A stretch of 5,744 nt of DNA from Firmicutes bacterium UBA5473 (GTDB taxonomy: Bacteria > Bacillota > DTU084): positions 6,391-12,134 of the forward strand of contig DIQB01000115.1 of assembly GCA_002427165.1 (NCBI GenBank), read 5' to 3'. Under the pieces are notes generated by a model, which saw only the letters and a list, made by a program, of their open reading frames with translations, did not search any database and had not been told where the DNA came from. This document shows, piece by piece, positions 1 to 4,912 of the stretch (its first letter is position 1; each line of letters opens with the position of its first letter). A program made the position numbers and the translations under genes.

Positions 1-1
1 T

Positions 2-529
2 ATTATTGCCGCAAGCGAGGATGGACTCTATCTTGTGGATCAGCATGCAGCCCACGAGCGCATTCGCTACGAGGAGCTCCAAGCCCAGCAGCAAAAGCAC
101 CCCTCCCAGCTCCTGCTCTCTCCTGAAAGAATCGAGTTAGGCGTAGCTGAGAGCAAAGCCTTAGCCCGAGTCGAGAAGGAACTGGGGCAGATGGGTTTCG
201 ATTGGGAAGATTTTGGGGGAGGGAGCATTCTTCTGCGGGCTGTGCCAATAGGCTTGGTTAGCAATCCCGGGGAGGTGCTTTTGGATTTTGCCACCCTGGC
301 CCTCTCCTCTGAGTTTCGTGGAGCTACTCCCTGGCAGCAAAAAGCCAAGGTGCTGGCCACTATGGCCTGTCACAGTGCAGTGCGGGCAGGGGAAGTATTG
401 CCAACCAAAGCCATGGAGCAGATCATAGAGCAATTGAGCCAGTGTCAAGTGCCACGCTCTTGTCCCCATGGCAGGCCCACGATGCTAAAACTAGCATGGC
501 TCGAGGTGAATCACCATTTCCAACGCTAA
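2..529 (+). CDS. mutL: DNA mismatch repair protein MutL, C-terminal part (5' end outside the window)
   Basis: The reading frame is open from the left edge and ends in TAA at 527-529, so about 175 C-terminal residues are visible. MutL couples mismatch recognition by MutS to strand incision and removal. The visible part is the dimerisation/endonuclease domain. Near its start it carries DQHAAHERIRYE, which fits the DQHA(X)2E(X)4E metal-binding motif of MutL proteins that nick DNA themselves, as in Bacillus and unlike E. coli. Further on are ACHSAVRAG and, close to the C-terminus, CPHGRPT, both conserved in this domain and part of its second metal site. The gene overlaps the proposed start of miaA by 14 bases, which implies co-transcription and probably translational coupling. 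No frameshift or missing motif is seen. Identification is secure; only the N-terminal ATPase half is unseen. Confidence 0.96.
   Translation: MIAASEDGLYLVDQHAAHERIRYEELQAQQQKHPSQLLLSPERIELGVAESKALARVEKELGQMGFDWEDFGGGSILLRAVPIGLVSNPGEVLLDFATLALSSEFRGATPWQQKAKVLATMACHSAVRAGEVLPTKAMEQIIEQLSQCQVPRSCPHGRPTMLKLAWLEVNHHFQR
503..509 (+). promoter_or_regulatory. Shine-Dalgarno site that decides the miaA start
   Basis: GAGGTGA lies inside the 3' end of mutL and closely matches the anti-Shine-Dalgarno complement. It is followed after 6 bases by ATT at 516, an ideal spacing. The in-frame TGA at 507-509 closes the miaA frame upstream, so translation of miaA must begin after this site. It is the main evidence for the non-canonical start. 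Confidence 0.6.
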
Positions 530-1439
530 GCCACTTGTTGCTATAGTTGGGCCCACAGCTGTGGGCAAAAGCTCTCTAGCCCTGGCTGTGGCAAAAGAAT
601 TTAGTGCAGAGATCGTTTCCGCCGATTCCATGCAAATTTATAAAAAACTAGATATCGGCACTGCGAAACCATCGCCTCAAGAGAGGGAAGAGGTGACCCA
701 TCATCTTTTGGATGTAGTGGAACCATGGGAAAGTTTTGATCTTTCAACTTATCAAAAGCTAGCCCTCGGGGCCATTTCAGATATTCATCGCAGGGGGAAG
801 CTACCTTTGCTCTCAGGGGGTACAGGGCTCTATGTCCGCTCTGTGCTTGAGGATTATCTTTTTACCGAGGAAAGCTCAGATCCCTCTATTCGCTCTGAGC
901 TTTCACAAATGTCAACATTGGATCTGCTAGCAAAGCTCAAAGCGGTGGATCCCAAGTCTGCTTTGCGGCTCCATCCCAATGATCGTCGCCGGCTGGAGCG
1001 GGCTTTGGAAGTTTATCTGGTGACAGGAAAGCCCATCTCCCAGCAACAATCCCAAATGAGCCGCAAAAAAAGGTTTCACAGCCTCACTTTTTGTCTGACC
1101 CGCTCTCGCCCTGAGCTTTATCGTCGTGTTGAACAGCGGGTGGACCAGATGATACAGGAGGGTCTACTAGACGAGGCGAGAATGCTCTATGCTCTAACCT
1201 CAGCCCCCCAGCAAACAGCCATGCAGGCTATAGGGTATAAGGAGTTTTTTCCATTTTTTAGAGGAGAGTGCTCCCTGGAGGATGCTATCTCTATCCTCAA
1301 GCGCAATACCCGGCGTTATGCAAAAAGGCAGCTCACCTGGTTCCGGCGGGAAGATGTTATTTGGTTGGATCTGACGGAATTAGGAGAGGAGGGAACCACG
1401 AACAAAATAATCAATCTTACCAGCAAGGAATTCTTTTGA
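516..1439 (+). CDS. miaA: tRNA dimethylallyltransferase MiaA, probable AUU start
   Basis: MiaA transfers a dimethylallyl group from DMAPP to N6 of A37 in tRNAs reading codons that begin with U. Counting from ATT 516 the protein has 307 residues, a normal family length. Visible motifs are the P-loop GPTAVGKS (residues 12-19), SADSMQIYKKLDIGTAKPS from residue 35 with the likely catalytic Asp37, GGTGLYVRS, RLERALEVYLVTGKPIS, QAIGYKEF (237-244) and the C-terminal TWFRRE (274-279). The first conventional start in this frame, GTG 561, falls inside the P-loop and would remove strand beta-1 and the first glycine, so it cannot make an active enzyme. Between the in-frame TGA at 507 and GTG 561 the frame holds no ATG, GTG or TTG. 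ATT 516, six bases after GAGGTGA, gives M-S-N-A-K-P-L-V-A-I-V-G-P-T, a natural MiaA N-terminus. ATC 510 and ATA 543 are weaker alternatives, and a sequencing error or ATG-to-ATT mutation is possible. The function call is secure; the start is inferred. Confidence 0.93.
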   Translation: MSNAKPLVAIVGPTAVGKSSLALAVAKEFSAEIVSADSMQIYKKLDIGTAKPSPQEREEVTHHLLDVVEPWESFDLSTYQKLALGAISDIHRRGKLPLLSGGTGLYVRSVLEDYLFTEESSDPSIRSELSQMSTLDLLAKLKAVDPKSALRLHPNDRRRLERALEVYLVTGKPISQQQSQMSRKKRFHSLTFCLTRSRPELYRRVEQRVDQMIQEGLLDEARMLYALTSAPQQTAMQAIGYKEFFPFFRGECSLEDAISILKRNTRRYAKRQLTWFRREDVIWLDLTELGEEGTTNKIINLTSKEFF

Positions 1440-1470
1440 AATAAAGTCCCCTTACCTTATGAACTCAAAA

Positions 1471-1506
1471 TATCATAACACTTGATCTTCATCAAGTGTT
1501 ATGATA
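1471..1506. repeat. Perfect 16-bp inverted repeat with 4-base centre, putative operator
   Basis: TATCATAACACTTGAT (1471-1486), CTTC (1487-1490) and ATCAAGTGTTATGATA (1491-1506) form a perfect inverted repeat. It covers the -35 element and spacer of the promoter called at 1482-1510 and touches its -10, the layout of a repressor operator. As RNA it would form a strong hairpin, but the following ATATGTTTTT is a poor and displaced U-tract, so a role as the miaA terminator is possible but less convincing. A DNA-binding domain in the next gene product makes autoregulation an attractive inference. Confidence 0.7.
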
Positions 1507-1510
1507 ATAT
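1482..1510 (+). promoter_or_regulatory. Putative sigma-A promoter of the DprA-like/PRTase operon
   Basis: TTGATC (1482-1487), a 17-base spacer and TAATAT (1505-1510) make a good housekeeping promoter. TG at 1502-1503, one base before the -10, adds an extended -10 element. Transcription would start near 1517, leaving a leader of about 19 bases that contains the Shine-Dalgarno site AGGGGGTGA (1521-1529) six bases before ATG 1536. The overlap with the palindrome suggests repression by steric block. Confidence 0.6.
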
Positions 1511-1535
1511 GTTTTTAACGAGGGGGTGAAGCTAA

Positions 1536-2693
1536 ATGGATTATGATCTCCGTCAGTTAGTTTCGGAAGAAGTTTTATTTGCAAGGGAAGCTGCTGAATT
1601 TTTGAGCATATCGCCACAACGATTAAATCAACTTGTTCATTCTAATCAGCTTAAGCCAATTAAGCGTAGTTCTGCGGGTACTCTTTTTTTAAAACAAGAC
1701 CTTGTAGAAAGGAAAAAAGGGTTAGTTGATATTGGTCGAGAAATCGCGAATCCTAAAAATAATATTAAATTAAACCTTTCCCTGCCAAATATAAGAGAAG
1801 CAATAAATTATTTTACTCTCCAAGCGCTTAATAACTATTCCGATAAGAGAACTGAACCTATTTTTAATAAAATATCAAAAAATATAGATATGACTTCTCC
1901 GTTTGAAGAAATTTCTAAGGAGCTTATGAGTTTTTTGAAGATTGACATTAGCAGTCTCCAAAAAGCATATACCAATACCATTCGTGGTTTTGAAAAATTA
2001 GAGCAAGATGACATAATTATTAAAAAAGATCATCCACAATATCCTTCTTTGTTATTGTCCACCGAAGAAGCATCACCCTTCCTTTTTATGAGAGGAAATA
2101 TTGATTTACTTCAAGAACGTATTGTCTCTGTAGTAGGAACAAGAAATCCCACACCCCAAGGACGTGAAAGAGCTTTTATGCTATCAATGCTTTTAGGAAG
2201 ATTCGGTATAGTTGTCGCATCTGGACTTGCAAGGGGTATAGATTCAGCTGCCCACACTGCCGCCGTCAAAAATGAGCAACCCACGATAGCTGTAATTGGT
2301 ACTCCCATCACGAAAGTATATCCTAGAGATAATGAAGCTTTGCAAAAACAGATCAGTGAAAAAGGCCTTCTTATTTCTCAGTTTCCACCTTCTGCAAAAG
2401 TGGAGAGATGGTTCTTCCCTATGAGAAACGCAATTATGAGCGGAATATCCGCAGCCACAGTAGTTGTAGAAGCAGGCGAAACCAGCGGTGCCCTTAAGCA
2501 GGCAACTTATGCTCTTAAACAAGGTCGTCTTGTTTTTATTCCGCAAAGCGCTATTGATAATCCAAATCTAGAATGGCCAAAAAAATATCTTAAACGCAAA
2601 GGGGCTTTCAAATTTTGTAAAATTACCGAGTTATTATCTGAACTATGTGCGCACAGTATTATCGAAAAAAAGGAACAATGTAGCCTTTTTTAA
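1536..2693 (+). CDS. DprA/Smf-like SLOG-domain protein with N-terminal HTH, probable ShosA-type antitoxin
   Basis: The protein has 385 residues. Residues 12-60 look like a MerR/excisionase-type helix-turn-helix (AREAAEFLSISPQRLNQLV, then a wing-like segment). Residues 62-150 are a mostly helical linker without recognised motifs. From about 150 to 365 it is a DprA/Smf Rossmann (SLOG) domain: HPQYPSLLL, MRGN, VVGTRNPTPQG (199-209), SGLARGIDSAAH (229-240), IGTPITKVYPRDN (254-266), FFPMRNAIMSGIS (293-305) and VVEAGETSGAL (310-320). Housekeeping DprA loads RecA on incoming single-stranded DNA. This copy differs by having a DNA-binding domain in front, VGTR instead of VGSR, FPMRNAIMSG instead of FPRRNRIIAG, and no evident C-terminal winged helix. 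It starts at ATG behind AGGGGGTGA and ends 16 bases before the PRTase gene, so the two are an operon. DprA-like proteins paired with a PRTase are the antitoxin of ShosTA systems. That role, and possible binding to the upstream palindrome, are inferred from architecture; the DprA fold itself is clear. Confidence 0.85.
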   Translation: MDYDLRQLVSEEVLFAREAAEFLSISPQRLNQLVHSNQLKPIKRSSAGTLFLKQDLVERKKGLVDIGREIANPKNNIKLNLSLPNIREAINYFTLQALNNYSDKRTEPIFNKISKNIDMTSPFEEISKELMSFLKIDISSLQKAYTNTIRGFEKLEQDDIIIKKDHPQYPSLLLSTEEASPFLFMRGNIDLLQERIVSVVGTRNPTPQGRERAFMLSMLLGRFGIVVASGLARGIDSAAHTAAVKNEQPTIAVIGTPITKVYPRDNEALQKQISEKGLLISQFPPSAKVERWFFPMRNAIMSGISAATVVVEAGETSGALKQATYALKQGRLVFIPQSAIDNPNLEWPKKYLKRKGAFKFCKITELLSELCAHSIIEKKEQCSLF

Positions 2694-2709
2694 TCTAGGA
2701 GGATGATCT

Positions 2710-3972
2710 GTGTTTGTTTCAATATCTTACTTGAAGGGGCTTATAATAGATCTTGACACTTTCAAATATGAGCATTCAAAATGGTTGAATATTCACAAGG
2801 GCATGAAACTGTTATTTTTTTCTACCAACCAAATTCTGCTTAATAACATAGAGCAGCTTGATCAGAGAAACTTTTATTTAGCCAACTCTAACCCCTTTCA
2901 ATTTGTGTTTAATATAGGAAGTTTTCTCGATTTTTTTTCGATACTGAACCTGAGATCTCACGAAGTAGCGTTCGTTTCAAGTAGCTTAGAGCGAATTCAG
3001 TTGCTCCAAAAGCACTTGCCTATTGGAACAATATATATTTCGAAATCACAATCACTCAACTATAATGATGTTGGCAAATTACCTGATATTATATGCCAAA
3101 GAATTGAAGAAATAAATATAATTAGAAACCGAAAAAACGGATATCTCGCTGAGGTTGCTGCAGAAAGTACGGTTAATAAAGCTAGATTAGAAAAACTTCA
3201 ATTGGTCAAAACTGAATTAGACAACGACCATTGTTTTACAATATTAAGTGGCGGACGCTATTTTAATACTAAAGATCCAAGGTCAAGTACTCATCAATTA
3301 TCAAAAAGGATCTTGAAAAGTAAAGATAATCAATTAAATAATTCGCATTTATTTGTCTCAATCTATATTGAGCTTCTCAATCTTATCAAAGAAGCTGATT
3401 CTATTGCGAGGATTCCCCCAAGAAAAGGAAAACCAGATCGCTTTTATAAAATTATAAACTCAATTAGTAAAACAATTGATATAAGAATCTTAAACTGCTT
3501 GAAATGTGTCAAAGATTATCCGAGCCAAAAGTTGTTTTCAAGCATAGATAGAACAAGCAATGTTAAAGGTGCTTTTGTTACTGACGGTTCTGTTAAAGGT
3601 CGAAATATCGTGCTACTTGATGATATCGTTTCATCCGGCGCCACTTTTCGTGAGTGTGCTACTGAGCTATACAAAAATAATGCAGAAAAGGTAACACTTA
3701 TTACTCTAGGTGTAAACCAATTTCATAGTAGTTGGAGATTCAAGTATCATAAGAAAATTTTATGCAAAGAATGTGATGGTCACATGGTATTACGTTTTAA
3801 CTCAAAAAAAACAAATAAACCGGCATTTTTTGGTTGTTCAAATTACTACTCTAAGAATAAATGCAAATTTACTTTGAATTATTCTTATGGTCTAAACGAA
3901 TACTTTCAAGCAACTGATTTGACAAATTTAACAAATGAAGATTTCGCCAGGGATCTCGATATTAGCTTTTAA
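2710..3972 (+). CDS. HAD-like / ComF-like phosphoribosyltransferase / C4 zinc-ribbon protein, probable ShosT-type toxin
   Basis: The protein has 420 residues and starts at GTG, 7 bases after a consensus AGGAGG (2697-2702). Three parts are visible. Residues 8-112 resemble a capless HAD domain: GLIIDLD with Asp14 and Asp16, FFSTNQ (36-41), and EVAFVSSSLERI (85-96) where active HADs have a GD..D acid cluster, so catalysis there is doubtful. Residues 175-340 are a type I phosphoribosyltransferase: LSGGRYF, RIPPRKGK (234-241), NVKGAF (284-289) and the PRPP loop NIVLLDDIVSSGATF (299-313). The NV.GAF...G..VLLDD spacing is that of ComF. Residues 352-388 are a topoisomerase-type C4 zinc ribbon with Cys352, Cys355, Cys376 and Cys385 and the typical FFGCS, suggesting nucleic-acid binding. 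PRPP binding is strongly supported, but the acceptor substrate is unknown. With the DprA-like gene upstream it fits the toxin of ShosTA, a toxin-antitoxin and anti-phage family. Toxicity is inferred from that pairing. Confidence 0.82.
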   Translation: MFVSISYLKGLIIDLDTFKYEHSKWLNIHKGMKLLFFSTNQILLNNIEQLDQRNFYLANSNPFQFVFNIGSFLDFFSILNLRSHEVAFVSSSLERIQLLQKHLPIGTIYISKSQSLNYNDVGKLPDIICQRIEEINIIRNRKNGYLAEVAAESTVNKARLEKLQLVKTELDNDHCFTILSGGRYFNTKDPRSSTHQLSKRILKSKDNQLNNSHLFVSIYIELLNLIKEADSIARIPPRKGKPDRFYKIINSISKTIDIRILNCLKCVKDYPSQKLFSSIDRTSNVKGAFVTDGSVKGRNIVLLDDIVSSGATFRECATELYKNNAEKVTLITLGVNQFHSSWRFKYHKKILCKECDGHMVLRFNSKKTNKPAFFGCSNYYSKNKCKFTLNYSYGLNEYFQATDLTNLTNEDFARDLDISF

Positions 3973-4009
3973 TCATATATTTGCTGAAACCCTCCTGAAA
4001 ATCCCCAAT

Positions 4010-4043
4010 GCAGGAAGATTATGCAAAATGGCGAACTATATTA
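4010..4043 (+). other. Possible conserved clostridial intergenic motif upstream of hfq
   Basis: GCAGGA (4010-4015), about 15 bases, then GCGAAC and TATATTA (4031-4043) resembles a GCAGGA...GTCGAA...TA pattern that I recall as recurrent between genes in Desulfotomaculum-like clostridia. Its role is unknown to me. TATATT (4037-4042) could be a -10 element, but there is no credible -35 at 16-18 bases. If it belongs to the chromosomal backbone it places the right end of the insert before 4010. Confidence 0.25.
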
Positions 4044-4058
4044 GCAGGGGTTATAAGT

Positions 4059-4067
4059 AGGGGGGAG
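4059..4067 (+). promoter_or_regulatory. Shine-Dalgarno site supporting the TTG start of hfq
   Basis: AGGGGGGAG ends four bases before TTG 4072. The hfq frame is closed by TAA at 4054-4056 and has no ATG or GTG between that stop and the TTG, so TTG is the only conventional start that keeps the N-terminal helix of Hfq. Confidence 0.75.
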
Positions 4068-4071
4068 TAAA

Positions 4072-4302
4072 TTGAACAAGCAGCAACTCAATCTTCAAGA
4101 CTACTTTCTCAATCAAGTTCGGAGGGAAAATCTTCATGTAACTATTTTTCTGGTGAATGGGGTTCAGCTGCATGGTAAAGTCCGGGGCTTCGACAACTTT
4201 ACGATTTTTTTGGAGGCAGATGGGAAACAACTACTAATCTATAAACATGCCATCTCCACCTTAAGCCCAACGGGTCCCATAGCATATCCACCCCAAAATT
4301 AA
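4072..4302 (+). CDS. hfq: RNA chaperone Hfq (TTG start)
   Basis: Hfq is a hexameric Sm-like ring that binds A- and U-rich RNA and can aid small-RNA/mRNA pairing. In Firmicutes its physiological role is milder than in enterobacteria. The 76-residue product has the N-terminal helix with NLQDYFLNQVRREN (Gln9 corresponding to the conserved proximal-face Gln8), the Sm1 segment VTIFLVNGVQLHGKVRGFDNF and the Sm2 signature YKHAIST, followed by a short tail. It is close in pattern to Bacillus Hfq, including GFDNFT and GKQ.LIYKHAIST. It lies 99 bases after the PRTase gene. Backbone synteny suggests it once followed miaA directly. Now it needs either read-through from the insert promoter or its own promoter, which I could not identify convincingly. 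An intrinsic terminator follows immediately. Confidence 0.97.
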   Translation: MNKQQLNLQDYFLNQVRRENLHVTIFLVNGVQLHGKVRGFDNFTIFLEADGKQLLIYKHAISTLSPTGPIAYPPQN

Positions 4303-4329
4303 AACGGTGCTCACTGAGTACCGTTTTTT
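4302..4329 (+). terminator. Rho-independent terminator of hfq
   Basis: AAACGGTGCTC (4302-4312), the three-base loop ACT and GAGTACCGTTT (4316-4326) form an 11-bp stem with one G-U pair, running into TTTTTT (4324-4329). It begins at the last base of the hfq stop codon. The A-rich left arm may also make it partly bidirectional. Confidence 0.9.
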
Positions 4330-4529
4330 GTTTGCTTTGTATTCCAAAAGCTAAGGCAAATAGTGGCCATCTAGGAGTTCCCTCCTGTATCATTAAAATC
4401 TCCCATCATCTTCGCTGCGGATGATGACTATTTCATCAAATCAATCATCTAATAAAATTGCATTCCTATGTTTTTTAAAGCTCTTAGCTACGAAAAGCTT
4501 CCGTAACACCTCCTTTTGGCGGATTTGCT

Positions 4530-4801
4530 CTATAAAAGTCCCTCTCTTGTTTCTTCCTCTGCTATGGTCTGCATTATTCTTCTCACCAGCCTGAGACTTT
4601 TAGGAGACAACCCCCGAGCTTGTTCTAAAAGCGCCATCAACTCTTCTCGTTAAGCTCCCTTAAAATCTCTGCCAGCAGGGGAGTGTAAATAGCCTCATCC
4701 TCGCGCACTCGGTCCGCTGGGCGCTGCTCTTGGGTGCGGCCTAAAAAATAATCCAAAGAGACATCGAAAAAATCAGCACAACTCTTTTTGGTGATTCTCA
4801 T
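4530..4801 (-). pseudogene. Remnant of an XRE-family HTH repressor (5'-truncated and frameshifted)
   Basis: Read on the minus strand from about 4801, one frame gives KKSCADFFDVSLDYFLGRT, the unmistakable end of an XRE/Cro-type helix-turn-helix domain (compare the usual LADFFNVSLDYLLGRT), followed by a hydrophilic linker and ILRELNE, then TGA at 4639-4637. The next frame continues the protein as EELMALLEQARGLSPKSLRLV, a typical helical C-terminal segment of such regulators, to TAG at 4532-4530. Restoring one G near 4647 (GAGAAGAG to GAGGAAGAG) would join them as LNEEELMALL, so a single-base deletion explains the break. The DNA-binding first half of the domain is absent: upstream of 4801 no frame resembles it, and that DNA runs into the spoVK leader. 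This is a dead gene, probably from a former prophage or integrative element. Confidence 0.75.
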
Positions 4802-4898
4802 GGTAATCTTTTTGTAAATTCTGAATTCCTTTTCCCCTGGGCTTTTAGCACATCCCCGGTAGCTCCTACGTATACTGTAGGGAACAGAGAATATAAAC

Positions 4899-4906
4899 TA
4901 GGGGTG
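4899..4906 (+). promoter_or_regulatory. Shine-Dalgarno-like site for the spoVK-type gene
   Basis: AGGGGTGG is followed after six bases by GTG 4913. The other in-frame candidate, GTG 4904, lies within this site and has no purine-rich element of its own at the right distance. The frame is open back to a TAA at 4742 without any ATG, GTG or TTG before 4904. Confidence 0.5.
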
Positions 4907-4912
4907 GTCCAG

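Larger units (their letters stand above)
1440..3990. other. A+T-rich accessory insert between miaA and hfq (DprA-like/PRTase module)
   Basis: This stretch is visibly richer in A and T than mutL, miaA and spoVK on either side, uses many AAA, ATT, TTA and AAT codons, and has its own promoter. It separates two genes (miaA and hfq) that are commonly adjacent in Firmicutes. No integrase, transposase, terminal inverted repeat or flanking direct repeat was found, so the mechanism of arrival is unknown and both ends are approximate. Confidence 0.65.
4330..4912. other. 583-base region without an intact gene
   Basis: Between the hfq terminator and the spoVK-like start there is no intact, recognisable gene on either strand. 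The minus strand of 4530-4801 holds a repressor relic (separate entry). At 4507-4514 the minus strand has a perfect AGGAGGTG with no start codon at a usable distance. A short inverted repeat, CATCATC...GATGATG around 4404-4427, lacks a U-tract. The open frame on the minus strand at 4798-5109 is antisense to spoVK and has no recognisable protein character. The last 100 bases before 4913 must hold the spoVK promoter, but no clear element was found. Confidence 0.6.

Noticed and set aside
3..469. Long minus-strand and alternative-frame open frames within mutL
   Set aside because: They are antisense to a gene with clear conserved MutL motifs and show no family features of their own.
561..563. GTG as the miaA start
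   Set aside because: It lies inside the P-loop and would delete strand beta-1 and the first glycine of GPTAVGKS.
1471..1506. CRISPR repeat or tRNA-like element
   Set aside because: A single palindrome with no repeated copies or spacers, and no cloverleaf or conserved tRNA bases.
1471..1510. Hairpin as a strong intrinsic terminator of miaA
   Set aside because: The stem is A+T-rich and the T-run (ATATGTTTTT) is displaced; the promoter overlap is a better explanation, though a minor terminator role is not excluded.
2111..2546. Minus-strand open frames inside the DprA-like gene
   Set aside because: They are shadows of the SLOG coding sequence, without ribosome sites or recognisable domains.
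1440..4071. Transposon ends or attachment-site direct repeats around the insert
   Set aside because: Comparison of the sequence near 1440-1470 with that near 3972-4071 by eye shows no convincing shared repeat, and no recombinase gene is present.
4199..4393. Minus-strand open frame across the hfq end and terminator
   Set aside because: It is antisense to hfq and includes the terminator hairpin; no protein similarity is recognisable.
4404..4427. CATCATC...GATGATG inverted repeat as a terminator
   Set aside because: Only 7 bp with a 9-base loop and no T-run; it may be chance.
4871..4878. TATACTGT as a sigma-E-type -10 for spoVK
   Set aside because: It only partly matches CATACANT and no suitable -35 lies 16-18 bases upstream.
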